Source of the DNA: Brooklawnia sp032229645
GTDB taxonomy: Bacteria; Actinomycetota; Actinomycetes; Propionibacteriales; Propionibacteriaceae
Assembly: GCA_963722295.1 (NCBI GenBank)
Contig: CAVRLB010000004.1
Span: 62,001-126,000 of the forward strand
DNA length: 64,000 nt
Direction: 5' to 3'
Position 1 is the stretch's first letter. Each line of letters begins with the position of its first letter. This document shows positions 1 to 8,280 of the stretch, one piece after another. The translations under genes and the position numbers were made by a program. The notes under the pieces were generated by a model. It made no database searches. It saw nothing but the letters and a program-made list of their open reading frames with translations, and was not told the origin of the DNA.

Positions 1-20
1 AATCGGACTATCTTGGGCAC

Positions 21-1592
21 ATGGAGGCCAACACCACTTCCGGCAAGCTCGCCGATCTCGGCACGCGAATGGACGATGCGTTCCACGCGTCCGGACCCCA
101 GGCGGTCGAGAAGCAGCATGCTCGCGGCAAGATGACCGCCCGCGAACGTGTCCTTGCACTGGTCGACGAGGGCAGCTTCACCGAGATGGACGAATTCGCC
201 CGGCATCGCAGTACAGCATTCGGGATGGACGCCAAACGTCCCTACGGCGATGGTGTGGTGATCGGGCTCGGCGAGATCCACGGGCGCGCGGTTTGCGTCT
301 TCAGTCAGGACGTCGGCATCTTCGGTGGTTCGCTCGGCGAGGTTTACGGAGCGAAGATCGCCAAGATCCAGGACTTCGCGATCAACACCGGGTGCCCGTT
401 GATCGGCATCAACGAGGGCGGTGGAGCGCGCATTCAAGAGGGCGTGGTCTCGCTGGGCGCCTACGGCGACATCTTCTTACGCAATGTGCAAGCGTCGGGT
501 GTCATCCCGCAAATCAGCGTGATCATGGGGGCTGCTGCTGGCGGCCATGTCTACTCCCCTGCGCTCACCGATTTCATCGTGATGGTCGACCAGAGCAGCC
601 AGATGTTCATCACCGGACCCGAGGTGATCCGCACCGTCACCGGCGAGGATGTCTCGATGGAGGAGCTGGGCGGCGGCCGTACCCACAACACGAAGTCGGG
701 CAACGCGCACTATCTGGCCATCGATGAGGCCGACGCCCTCGAATACGTTCGCGAGTTGATCACCTATCTGCCGCAGAACAATCTCGAAGACGCGCCGATC
801 TACGAATTCGGAGAGACCGCCGATCTGGATTTCACCGACCACGATCGCACGCTGGACGTGCTGGTCCCCGACAGCGCGGCGCACGCCTACGACATGCGCG
901 AAGTCATCCGCACGGTGCTCGACGAGGACGAATTCCTCGAGATCATGGAGCTCTATGCCCCGAACGTGATCTGCGGCTTCGGACGAGTCGAGGGCCGCAG
1001 CATCGGTGTCGTGGCCAACCAGCCGATGGTGCTGGCCGGCTGCTTGGACACCAAGGCCTCCGAGAAGGCGGCGCGTTTCGTCCGCACCTGTGATGCCTTC
1101 AACATTCCGGTACTCACCTTCGTCGACGTTCCCGGATTCCTGCCGGGCGTCGAGCAGGAGTACGAAGGCATCATCCGTCGCGGGGCCAAATTGATCTACG
1201 CCTACGCTGAGGCCAGTGTGCCGCTGATGACGGTGATCACCCGCAAGGCCTACGGTGGCGCCTACATCGTGATGGGCTCCAAGCATCTGGGAGCCGACGT
1301 CAATCTGGCGTGGCCGACCGCGCAGATCGCGGTGATGGGCGCGGAGGGCGCGGTCAAGGTGCTCTACCGCAAGGAGTTGGCGGCCGCGTCCGATCCGACC
1401 GCGAAGGCCAACGAGCTTGTCGACCAGTACAACGAGACACTGGCGAATCCGTATGTCGCCGCCGAACGGGGCTATGTGGATCAGGTGATCTACCCGCACG
1501 AGACCAGGGCGCAGGTGATCCGTTTCTTGCGGGCGTTGCGCACCAAGCGTGAGGCGCTGCCACCCAAGAAGCACGGGAACATTCCACTATGA
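21..1592 (+). CDS. pccB: Propionyl/acyl-CoA carboxylase beta subunit (carboxyltransferase)
   Basis: Carboxyltransferase subunit of a biotin-dependent acyl-CoA carboxylase, probably propionyl-CoA carboxylase, which moves the carboxyl group from carboxybiotin to propionyl-CoA to give methylmalonyl-CoA in the cytoplasm. The 523-residue product has the family's usual length and two crotonase-fold halves. Visible motifs are GGGARIQEG and MGAAAGGHVYSPA in the N-terminal half, and DVPGFLPGVEQE and RKAYGGAYIVMGSKHLG in the C-terminal half, as in actinobacterial AccD5/PccB. The ATG at 21 gives the standard N-terminus. The gene overlaps the epsilon subunit by 4 bp (ATGA), and the biotin-bearing alpha subunit lies 3.7 kb downstream. 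Substrate choice between propionyl-CoA and other acyl-CoAs is inferred from similarity and context. Confidence 0.93.
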   Translation: MEANTTSGKLADLGTRMDDAFHASGPQAVEKQHARGKMTARERVLALVDEGSFTEMDEFARHRSTAFGMDAKRPYGDGVVIGLGEIHGRAVCVFSQDVGIFGGSLGEVYGAKIAKIQDFAINTGCPLIGINEGGGARIQEGVVSLGAYGDIFLRNVQASGVIPQISVIMGAAAGGHVYSPALTDFIVMVDQSSQMFITGPEVIRTVTGEDVSMEELGGGRTHNTKSGNAHYLAIDEADALEYVRELITYLPQNNLEDAPIYEFGETADLDFTDHDRTLDVLVPDSAAHAYDMREVIRTVLDEDEFLEIMELYAPNVICGFGRVEGRSIGVVANQPMVLAGCLDTKASEKAARFVRTCDAFNIPVLTFVDVPGFLPGVEQEYEGIIRRGAKLIYAYAEASVPLMTVITRKAYGGAYIVMGSKHLGADVNLAWPTAQIAVMGAEGAVKVLYRKELAAASDPTAKANELVDQYNETLANPYVAAERGYVDQVIYPHETRAQVIRFLRALRTKREALPPKKHGNIPL

Positions 1593-1792
1593 GCGAGTTC
1601 AAGGTCGTGCGCGGCAACCCGAATGATGAAGAGCTCGCTGCGGCGGCAGTGGTACTGGCCGCCGAACTGGCCGATCCCGGACCGGCCAAGCCGAACAAGG
1701 ATCGTCCGATCGCCGGAGGCTGGAACTCCTATTGGCGTAACGTCCGCCAGCCGTTCGTGTCCGGGCCGGAGGCCTGGCGCGGCAGCCTGTGA
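1589..1792 (+). CDS. accE: Acyl-CoA carboxylase epsilon subunit
   Basis: Small 67-residue accessory subunit of actinobacterial acyl-CoA carboxylases, which binds the carboxyltransferase and stimulates it. Features of the family are the FKVVRGNPNDEELAA start, an alanine-rich helix, and the C-terminal part with a tryptophan followed by WRNVRQPF and ending near AWRGSL. The start codon overlaps the pccB stop, implying translational coupling. The symbol follows the AccE5 convention; assignment to this carboxylase rests on the overlap. Confidence 0.9.
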   Translation: MSEFKVVRGNPNDEELAAAAVVLAAELADPGPAKPNKDRPIAGGWNSYWRNVRQPFVSGPEAWRGSL

Positions 1793-1846
1793 CAGCTGCT
1801 GGAGATCGGGCGGATAGGTCCTGGCCTGCCGGCGCAAGCCCTGAGC

Positions 1847-1902
1847 CTGAATCCACCGATTTCCGCTTGCTGCGCGACTCCCGCCAGGCACGGTGGATTC
1901 AG
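1847..1902. repeat. 12-bp inverted repeat upstream of maf
   Basis: CTGAATCCACCG at 1847-1858 is exactly inverted at 1891-1902, with a 32-nt spacer. It lies between the epsilon-subunit stop and the maf start. No T-run follows, so it could be a weak hairpin or a protein-binding site rather than a classical terminator. Confidence 0.45.
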
Positions 1903-1917
1903 ACTTAGGATGAGAGG

Positions 1918-2568
1918 GTGCCGAAACCTTCACCCGTACCGCAGCCGCGCCGGATCGTCCTCGGATCGAGTTCGCCGGCCAGACTCCTCACGCTGCAGCA
2001 GGCAGGTATCGAGCCGCAGATCGTCATTCCCGATGTGGACGAGCAGGCGGTGCACCGGCCCGGTGCTCCCGAACTGACCGCCGAGTTGGCGCGCCTCAAG
2101 GGCGAGGCCGTGCTGCGCAAGCTGCGCGACGACGGCGAGTTGGACGAACCCCTTGTACTGTTGGCCTGCGATTCGATGCTCGAGATCGAGGGACGTGTCT
2201 ACGGCAAGCCCGGTACCCAGGAGGCGGCCATCGTCCGCTGGTACCGGATGCGGGCTCGGCAGGGCCTCTTCTTCACCGGGCATTATGTGGCTCTGGTTTG
2301 CGGTCCCGATGATGTGCGTAGTCAGGTGCGGGTGGCGGAGACCGGCGTAACCTTCGCCGACCTGACCGATGCCGAGATCGCCGCCTACGCGGCCACCGGT
2401 GAACCCCAGCGGGTGGCCGGTGGGTTCACCATCGACGGCTTCGGCGGGGCGTTCATCACCCGGATCAGCGGTGACCCGCACAATGTGGTCGGCCTCTCAC
2501 TACCGCTGGTGCGTCAGATGCTGTTGGATCTCGGAGTCGCCTGGCAGGGGCTGTGGGGGCTCGGCTGA
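1918..2568 (+). CDS. maf: Maf-like nucleoside triphosphate pyrophosphatase
   Basis: Maf/Ham1-type house-cleaning enzyme predicted to hydrolyse non-canonical or excess nucleotides to the monophosphate and pyrophosphate in the cytoplasm. The 216-residue product starts with the family strand IVLGSSSPARLLTL. Further on are the ACDSML strand with the catalytic aspartate, the GKPGTQEAA loop, the TGHY segment, and a C-terminal VAGGFTIDGFGGAFI and GDPHNVVGLSLP, all typical of Maf. GTG at 1918 is used because no better in-frame start precedes the conserved strand; GAGAGG abuts it, so the ribosome-binding spacing is poor and a leaderless or weak start is possible. maf commonly follows accD5-accE5 in actinobacteria, as here. 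Confidence 0.88.
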   Translation: MPKPSPVPQPRRIVLGSSSPARLLTLQQAGIEPQIVIPDVDEQAVHRPGAPELTAELARLKGEAVLRKLRDDGELDEPLVLLACDSMLEIEGRVYGKPGTQEAAIVRWYRMRARQGLFFTGHYVALVCGPDDVRSQVRVAETGVTFADLTDAEIAAYAATGEPQRVAGGFTIDGFGGAFITRISGDPHNVVGLSLPLVRQMLLDLGVAWQGLWGLG

Positions 2569-2608
2569 GGTTCGAGGGTGGCTCCCGCCGTCCCGTTCCC
2601 CCCGCCAC

Positions 2609-2660
2609 CCGGATCGTGTAGCTCTGGGGCCCGCGACGGGCTCGAAGCCGACACAATCGG
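2609..2660. repeat. Interspersed palindrome, copy 1
   Basis: Imperfect palindrome with left arm CCGGATCGTGTAGCTCT, centre GGGGCCCGCGACGGGCTC and right arm ending GACACAATCGG. It is one of at least eight related intergenic copies in this window (see 2721, 3534, 4721, 16035, 16194, 48946 and 49015). It lies just downstream of maf. Confidence 0.7.
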
Positions 2661-2720
2661 CACCCTCCAAAGGACCGGCTGGAAAGAGCCCTCATCCCGG
2701 CTCCCCTGTTCCCCCGCCAC

Positions 2721-2770
2721 CCGGATCGTGTAGCTCTAGAGCCCGACATGACCCTCGCATCTACACGATG
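2721..2770. repeat. Interspersed palindrome, copy 2
   Basis: Second copy, about 60 bp after copy 1 in the same intergenic space. CCGGATCGTGTAGCTCTAGA pairs partly with TCTACACGATG, and the GAGCCC centre is kept. Together with copy 1 it fills most of the gap between maf and the truncated peptidase gene. Confidence 0.65.
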
Positions 2771-2807
2771 ACGGCCCTCGCAAGATCGATCACTAGGATC
2801 ATGGGGC

Positions 2808-3542
2808 ATGGGGCTCCTGCATCCGCCGAAACCACGCCCGGGCGACAAGGTGGCGATCCTCTCGCCCGCGTTCGCTGCCCCTGCCGTAGCTCCCGAATTG
2901 CATGAGCAAGCGTTGCAGCGGTTCACCCAGCTGACCGGGCTGGAGCCGGTGGAGTTTCCGACCACACGCGAGCTCGGGGCTTCCCCGAGCGAGCGGGCCA
3001 CCGATTTCAACGCGGCCCTGGCCGATCCCGGGATCCGCGCGATCATGGCCACCATCGGCGGGGATGATCAAGTCAGAGTCGTCCCGCACCTGGACGCAGA
3101 TCTGCTGCATGCCGATCCGAAGCCGTTCCTCGGCTACAGCGACAACACCAACATCTTGAACTGGATGTGGACGAATGGCGTTGCTGGCTTCTACGGCAGC
3201 TCCACACAGATCCACCTCGGCCCAGGTCCATATGCCGATCCGGAGCAGGTGGCCTCACTCACGGCGGCTCTGCTCAGCGGCGCGGAGTTGGAGATTACCG
3301 AACCCGGCGAATCCGAGGACTTCGGCATGGACTGGAGCGACCCTCGGGCATTGACCGAGTTCGGCGAACGCGAAGCAACCGAGCCCTGGATCTGGGCCGG
3401 GCCGGCTCGAGCGGCGAGGTCAGATTGGACGGTCACAAGCGGCGCCTCATCGCCTGCTACCGCTAGCGCCAGCGCTCTCCAAGGACCGACCCGCTGGCTT
3501 CGCCTCACCCCGGCTCGCTCACCCTCCTTCCTCCCAGATTGA
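2808..3542 (+). pseudogene. Truncated S66 family LD-carboxypeptidase-like gene
   Basis: The first 200 residues match the S66 (LdcA/MccF-like) serine peptidase family: KPRPGDKVAILSPAF at the N-terminus, TIGGDDQVRVVPHLD, and the nucleophile-elbow motif GYSDNTN. Family members are about 300-350 residues, and the C-terminal domain holds the catalytic Glu and His of the Ser-Glu-His triad. Here the family-like sequence stops near ATEPWIWAGPARA (about 3405). The remaining ~45 residues are low-complexity and unlike the family, so the C-terminal domain is lost. It is most likely a decaying gene; a non-catalytic remnant protein cannot be excluded. Its tail runs into palindrome copy 3. Confidence 0.7.
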
Positions 3543-3586
3543 GTAGCTCCAGGGCCCGTCCTGGGCTCCAAACCTCCACAATCTGG
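3534..3586. repeat. Interspersed palindrome, copy 3
   Basis: CCAGATTGAGTAGCTCCAGG, then GCCCGTCCTGGGCTCC, then a right arm ending CCACAATCTGG. It overlaps the end of the truncated S66 gene and sits between two convergent genes. Confidence 0.65.
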
Positions 3587-3652
3587 CAGTTCTGGGTGAC
3601 GGGGAAACCGGGGCTTCGGGCTGTGGCGGGGCCGGCGCAGCAAAGGAGTTGC

Positions 3653-4585
3653 TCAGGCGGCACGGAGGCAGCGTCCGCAACTATGCTCGTCGTCCGCCCA
3701 ACCGAGCCTGTGCCGGACTCTAGCCACCATGGCTGCCGCTTTGCAGGGAGCGTTGAAGCACTGATGCCAGCCGAACCGCAGCGTCGCTTTGCCGCGAGTG
3801 GTGTGGTAGTTGTCGCGGTCCATGTCTCGAAATACAGCGGCTCCTTCGTGACCCAGCCTGCCGTCCAGCTCGACGATGAGCCCCTCCTCGTAGTCGACGT
3901 CCCGGAAATAACCTCGGCTGCGGACCTGGCGTCGTCCGCCCGACAGGCCGTGAGCCCGCTCGACGTCACGCAAATAGATATACTCCAGCGGGCTTTGCAC
4001 GCCTTGCTCTGCATCGGCCAACAGCGCCTTCAGCTCGGCTCTAATCGGGTGTCTCGGTATCTCATCGAGTTGGTCCCGCAGCCTGCGAGCCGTGGTCTTA
4101 CGGCTGCCGACCGCCAGCATCACCCAGTGCAGGGCGCGCGCGGGTTCAGCCGCGCATAAATCGAGCACGACCCGCTCAATGCGCACCCGCCGGACCTCAC
4201 CGATTGATCGAAATGGTGTGCGGGTGCGCGAGAAGCTCCACCAGTTACTGGCCGGACGATAGCCCGCGGCGAACGGCAAGAGAATCGGGATCGGCAAATC
4301 CTCGTCCTCAATCACCGAATCCAGCCTCAGCGCGGCCTTTCCGGTGATGGCCGCCTCTGGTCCGCCTGCAAGCGCGCCTGCCCAGACCAGACTCGACCAG
4401 CCCGGCATCAGGGCGTGCGTCAGATAGATCGCGGGAGCGAGCCGGGTCCAATAGCCGTCACGGACCAGCTTGCACACCGTCTTGGCAGGCATGCCCGATG
4501 CGAGTGCCTGCTCCCAGGTGACGATTCCGGCCTGACTAGCTGCCACGCGGTTGAGCGGCTCTGGAAATGCGGGGTGAGGATGCAT
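3653..4585 (-). CDS. AbiEi-type antitoxin-domain protein with nuclease-fold-like C-terminus
   Basis: 310-residue protein resembling actinobacterial proteins annotated as type IV toxin-antitoxin AbiEi-family proteins. The N-terminal helical region (FPEPLNRVAASQAGIVTWEQ through RDGYWTRLAPAIY) looks like the winged-helix AbiEi antitoxin domain. The C-terminal part (VDYEEGLIVELDGRLGHEGA ... RDNYHTTRGKATLRFGW) looks like the DUF559/Vsr-like restriction-endonuclease fold. ATG at 4585 is preferred; an upstream extension would run into a repeat and looks non-coding. No AbiEii-like toxin gene is adjacent, so its function as an antitoxin is doubtful. The + strand reading across it appears to be a shadow. 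Confidence 0.7.
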   Translation of the reverse strand: MHPHPAFPEPLNRVAASQAGIVTWEQALASGMPAKTVCKLVRDGYWTRLAPAIYLTHALMPGWSSLVWAGALAGGPEAAITGKAALRLDSVIEDEDLPIPILLPFAAGYRPASNWWSFSRTRTPFRSIGEVRRVRIERVVLDLCAAEPARALHWVMLAVGSRKTTARRLRDQLDEIPRHPIRAELKALLADAEQGVQSPLEYIYLRDVERAHGLSGGRRQVRSRGYFRDVDYEEGLIVELDGRLGHEGAAVFRDMDRDNYHTTRGKATLRFGWHQCFNAPCKAAAMVARVRHRLGWADDEHSCGRCLRAA

Positions 4586-4720
4586 ACCGACAGTCTGTCG
4601 GCCCCAGCCGATGTCGCGACGGGCAAATTTTAGTCTGTGGATAACTCGGCGGAGTTTGTAAGTTGCCCGCCTGGCGGCGGACGTCGGCTCGGCCGATTCC
4701 CGGTGGGAAGGCTCCCCGTC

Positions 4721-4770
4721 AGATCGAGTAGAGCCAGTGCCCGTCATGGGTCCGGGAGCTACACAATCGC
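4721..4770. repeat. Interspersed palindrome, copy 4
   Basis: AGATCGAGTAGAGCCAGTGC, then CCGTCATGGGTCC, then GGAGCTACACAATCG. It is a more degenerate member of the family, lying upstream of the AbiEi-like gene and downstream of the NUDIX gene. Confidence 0.6.
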
Positions 4771-4790
4771 CGCCAGCACAGGCAGGGTTC

Positions 4791-5282
4791 CTAGCGCGGC
4801 AGGCCCTCCAGCACGGCATCGGCGGGATTCTCGACACCCAGCCGAATGCGGGCCAGATCGGAGACCGGAATCGAATCGGGCAGGGCGTTCAGATTGAACC
4901 AGCCGGTATCGACCGACTCGTCGTCCCCGACCACCGGCTCACCACAGATCCACCGCGCCCGCACGATGTGATCGAGGTAGTCGGTGACGTCCCCATTCGA
5001 ATAATGCACCGGCCCGTGCACCGCAACGCCGACGAGCCGGTCGATCTCGATCACCACACCGGTCTCCTCCAAGCACTCGCGCTTGGCAGCGTCGGCGACC
5101 GACTCGGCCGGCTCCATGATCCCCTTCACCGGGGTCCAGGTGCCGTCGTCGGAGCGTCGCACGAGCAATACCTCCTCCGGAGCCTCCAGCGGACGCAGCA
5201 CGATCGCCGTCACGCCGGGCAACCAGAGAGGATCACTACCGATTTTGGACCGTAGTGCCAGAACAAACTCAGGAGTAGGCAT
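4791..5282 (-). CDS. NUDIX hydrolase
   Basis: 163-residue NUDIX-fold hydrolase predicted to cleave a nucleoside-diphosphate-linked substrate in the cytoplasm. The Nudix box is visible as GIMEPAESVADAAKRECLEE followed by TGV, close to GX5EX7REUXEEXGU; the first Glu and the REXXEE core are present. It is preceded by DGTWTPVKG. ATG at 5282 (MPTPEFVLALRSKIG) is the natural start; the open frame upstream is antisense to the carboxylase alpha gene. Its start is 22 bp from the divergent pccA start, so the two share a short promoter region. The substrate is not predictable from sequence. Confidence 0.85.
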   Translation of the reverse strand: MPTPEFVLALRSKIGSDPLWLPGVTAIVLRPLEAPEEVLLVRRSDDGTWTPVKGIMEPAESVADAAKRECLEETGVVIEIDRLVGVAVHGPVHYSNGDVTDYLDHIVRARWICGEPVVGDDESVDTGWFNLNALPDSIPVSDLARIRLGVENPADAVLEGLPR

Positions 5283-5303
5283 GAGATAAGTAGACTCCCC
5301 ATC

Positions 5304-7058
5304 ATGACGATCACCAAGCTGCTGGTGGCCAACCGCGGCGAGATCGCGGTCCGGGTCATCCGGGCTGCACGGGACGCGGGCATCGCCTCCGTCGCCGTCT
5401 ACGCAGATTCCGACTCCGCCGCACTCTTCGTAGAACTGGCCGACGAGGCGTTCGCGCTCAATGGCGCGACTCCGGCCGAAACCTACCTCGATATCGGCAA
5501 GCTGATGGACATCGCGAAACGCAGTGGCGCGGACGCGGTGCACCCGGGCTACGGATTCCTCTCGGAGAATGCCGGATTCGCGCAGGCGGTCATCGATGCC
5601 GGGATGATCTGGGTCGGTCCTCCCCCAGCGGCCATCGAAGCTCTCGGCGACAAGGTGCAGGCCCGCCACATCGCGCAGAAGGTGGGCGCGCCGCTGGTTC
5701 CCGGCACCGCCGATCCGGTAGCGGACGCGGACGAGGTCGTGGCGTTCGCCGATGCCCACGGCCTGCCGATCGCCATCAAGGCGGCGCACGGCGGCGGCGG
5801 CCGAGGTCTCAAGGTCGCCCGCACGCGCGGCGAGATCCGGGAGATGTTCGAGTCGGCCACCCGCGAGGCGGTCACCGCGTTCGGACGAGGTGAATGCTTC
5901 GTCGAGCGTTATCTCGATTGCCCACGTCACGTCGAAACCCAGTGCCTGGCCGACCAACACGGCCGGGTCATCGTGGTGTCGACCCGTGACTGCTCGTTGC
6001 AGCGCCGCCACCAGAAGCTCGTCGAAGAAGCCCCGGCGCCGTTCTTGACCGAGCAGCAGGTCGGCCGGCTTTACGAATCGAGCCGGGCCATCTTGCGCGA
6101 GGCGGGTTATGTCGGCGCAGGCACCTGCGAGTTCCTGGTCGGTGTCGACGGCACCATCAGTTTCCTCGAGGTCAACACCCGACTGCAGGTCGAGCACCCG
6201 GTCAGCGAACAGGTCACCGGCTGGGACCTGGTGCGCTGGCAGTTCGCGATCGCCGAAGGCACACCCCTGCCCGACACCGACCCCGCCATCAGCGGCCATT
6301 CGATCGAGTTCCGCATCAATGCCGAAGATCCCGGACGCGGCTTCATGCCGGCTCCGGGCACCCTCACCCGCTGGCGTCCGCCGTGCGGCCCGGGCGTGCG
6401 GATGGACGAAGGCTACCGCCGCGGTATGACGGTGCCCGGAGCCTTCGATTCGCTGCTCGGCAAGCTCGTCATCACCGGTTCATCGCGCGCCGAGGCGTTG
6501 GCCCGCGCCCGCCGCGCTCTCGACGAATTCCTGATCGAGGGGATGCCCACGGTCGTGCCGTTCCACATGGCCGTGCTGCGCGATCCGGCGTTCACTGCGG
6601 ACGACGGTCACTTCGGGGTCTTCACCGATTGGATCGAGACCGCCTTCGACAACACCATCGAACCCTATATCGGAGAACTCGGCGAACCAGATCCGCAAAC
6701 TCCGTCCAAGGTTGTGGTCGTCGAGGTCAACGGCCGCCGCCTTGAGGTGAAGGTACCGGCCAATCTGGGCGGCGCAAGTGGCCCGGTCAAACCGAAGAAA
6801 CCAACCCGCAGGGCGCGCGCGATCAGCCCGATCGAGCAGTCCGACGCGCTCACCTCGCCGATGCAGGGCACCATCGTCAAGACGGCGGTCGCCGAGGGAG
6901 ATACCGTCGCCGAGGGCGACCTGGTCGTCGTCCTGGAAGCGATGAAGATGGAGCAGCCCATCAGCGCGCACCGCGCGGGTGTGGTGCGCGATCTGGTGGA
7001 GATCGGCGCCTCGCTGACCTCCGGCGAGGTCATCTGCCAGATCATCGAGGAGCAATAG
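5304..7058 (+). CDS. pccA: Acyl-/propionyl-CoA carboxylase alpha subunit (biotin carboxylase + BCCP)
   Basis: 584-residue fusion that carboxylates biotin with ATP and bicarbonate and carries it to the beta subunit. The biotin carboxylase domain (about 1-450) starts KLLVANRGEIAVRVIRAARD and contains HPGYGFLSENA, the glycine-rich ATP loop AAHGGGGRGLKV, and EVNTRLQVEHPVSEQVTG. A low-complexity linker near 500-515 leads to a biotinyl domain with the biotin-attachment motif EAMKMEQP (Lys biotinylated). This domain order is that of actinobacterial AccA3/PccA. Because such alpha subunits often serve several beta subunits, specificity for propionyl-CoA is inferred. It is unlinked from pccB by three intervening accessory-looking genes. 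Confidence 0.92.
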   Translation: MTITKLLVANRGEIAVRVIRAARDAGIASVAVYADSDSAALFVELADEAFALNGATPAETYLDIGKLMDIAKRSGADAVHPGYGFLSENAGFAQAVIDAGMIWVGPPPAAIEALGDKVQARHIAQKVGAPLVPGTADPVADADEVVAFADAHGLPIAIKAAHGGGGRGLKVARTRGEIREMFESATREAVTAFGRGECFVERYLDCPRHVETQCLADQHGRVIVVSTRDCSLQRRHQKLVEEAPAPFLTEQQVGRLYESSRAILREAGYVGAGTCEFLVGVDGTISFLEVNTRLQVEHPVSEQVTGWDLVRWQFAIAEGTPLPDTDPAISGHSIEFRINAEDPGRGFMPAPGTLTRWRPPCGPGVRMDEGYRRGMTVPGAFDSLLGKLVITGSSRAEALARARRALDEFLIEGMPTVVPFHMAVLRDPAFTADDGHFGVFTDWIETAFDNTIEPYIGELGEPDPQTPSKVVVVEVNGRRLEVKVPANLGGASGPVKPKKPTRRARAISPIEQSDALTSPMQGTIVKTAVAEGDTVAEGDLVVVLEAMKMEQPISAHRAGVVRDLVEIGASLTSGEVICQIIEEQ

Positions 7059-7069
7059 ACCTCGGGCGG

Positions 7070-7645
7070 ATGGGTGCGCCCGAGGCAGGCCAGGGCCCAT
7101 CCACGCACCCCGGGTCGACCGATGTCGTCCCCGGCCACGATTGGCCCGGGCATGCGGTGTTGCAGGTGCCGGTCGTCGAATTGGAGGACTGGGTCGTTGC
7201 CCGTACCCGGCACTACGATTCGTCGTTCGTCAGCGCCGACCCGCAGTTCCATCACGCGCACATCACTGTGCTCGCGCCGATGACCCGCTGGGACACCGAA
7301 GCCATCGGGGCGCTGGCGGCGTCCATGTCGCCGTTCGACTACGAACTGGACCGCGTGGACGCCTTCGCGGACGGGACGATCTACCTGCATGCCGATCCGG
7401 TCGGCCGATTCAAGGAGATGACCGCGAGGGCACGGCAGGCGCACCCAAACGTGCGTCCCTTCGGCGGGGAGGATCCACTGCCGCATCTGACGCTCGATCG
7501 CGTCGGTGATGCGGTCGATCTCGTATCCACCGAGCGAATGCTGGACGGGCTGCTGCCGGTAGGTGGGCACGCCGATGCGCTGGAGTTGGTCTGGTATCGA
7601 AGCTCCGAATGCCGTCTCATCCAGCGCTGGCCGCTGGGTAGTTGA
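7070..7645 (+). CDS. 2H phosphoesterase (2'-5' RNA ligase family) protein
   Basis: 191-residue protein with the two HxT/S-type signatures of 2H phosphoesterases: HAHITVLAP near residue 63 and PHLTLDRVG near residue 139. The family hydrolyses or forms 2'-5' or cyclic phosphodiesters of RNA or nucleotides; the actual substrate is unknown. The first ~28 residues are not conserved-looking, and the ATG at 7070 lies in the loop of a hairpin (7060-7068 pairing with 7077-7085). The true start may therefore be further downstream, at the GTG in the conserved HAVLQVPV segment. It follows pccA closely on the same strand. Confidence 0.75.
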   Translation: MGAPEAGQGPSTHPGSTDVVPGHDWPGHAVLQVPVVELEDWVVARTRHYDSSFVSADPQFHHAHITVLAPMTRWDTEAIGALAASMSPFDYELDRVDAFADGTIYLHADPVGRFKEMTARARQAHPNVRPFGGEDPLPHLTLDRVGDAVDLVSTERMLDGLLPVGGHADALELVWYRSSECRLIQRWPLGS

Positions 7646-7715
7646 GGCCTCGAGAGATTAGCGGTCGACGGTCATTGCCACGAGGCGGCAGGGCGTCGGC
7701 AGCTGAAAACAGAAA

Positions 7716-7761
7716 GGGCGTCTCGACGGACGAGCCGGCAGGCCACTCCGTCGAGACGCCC
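7716..7761. terminator. Bidirectional terminator between 2H gene and ptsH
   Basis: GGGCGTCTCGACGGA (7716-7730) is perfectly inverted at 7747-7761, a 15-bp stem with a 16-nt loop. The A-rich stretch to its left reads as a U-run for the minus-strand ptsH transcript. It lies between convergent genes. Confidence 0.85.
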
Positions 7762-7768
7762 CAAGAAA

Positions 7769-8026
7769 TCAGGCGTCGAGATCCTTCTCGATCAACGCAG
7801 CGATCGCGTCGACTGCTTCGGCGTTGTCGGACTCGACGACCACCTCGGCGCCATGCTCGGCACCCAGGGTCATGATGAGCAGCACCGACGAGGCGTCCAC
7901 CGGGTCGCCGTCACCCAGGGTGAGGGTGATCTCGTCGTCGTACTCGCCGGCAGCGGCGGCGACGGTTGCTGCAGGACGGGCATGCAGCCCAACGGACGAG
8001 CCCACAGTAACGGTCTTCTTGGCCAT
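7769..8026 (-). CDS. ptsH: Phosphocarrier protein HPr
   Basis: 85-residue general phosphocarrier of the phosphotransferase system, passing phosphate from enzyme I to sugar-specific EIIA domains such as the FruA encoded at 13963. The active-site signature GLHARPAATVAAAA carries the phosphorylated histidine at about residue 15, and SSVLLIMTLG sits at the regulatory-serine region. ATG at 8026 is chosen because GAAGGAGAT precedes it at good spacing and it gives the standard N-terminus MAKKTVTVGS. It stands alone with its own terminator rather than in the fructose operon. Confidence 0.93.
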   Translation of the reverse strand: MAKKTVTVGSSVGLHARPAATVAAAAGEYDDEITLTLGDGDPVDASSVLLIMTLGAEHGAEVVVESDNAEAVDAIAALIEKDLDA

Positions 8027-8280
8027 GGCATATCTCCTTCGAATCGGCTTACGAGACCACACTAATAGGCCGGTCTCCAACTGGCAGAAATCTTACCGGC
8101 CTATTCCCGCGAGCGGCGGGCCGGAGCACGAATTCCTACCCCGCCCGCCCCCTCGCGGGCACCGGCAAACCCTCACCGCCCCGCAGGCGCTCCCATTCGC
8201 CGTGGCCGGAGGATTCGGTGAACCGCTCGTGACGCGGTACCCGATCGTCAGCCACGGCCGACGCGCTCAGCTCCCAGCGC

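Noticed and set aside
3539..4159. A 206-codon + strand open frame
   Set aside because: It is antisense to the AbiEi-like gene and starts within a palindromic repeat; no family resemblance.
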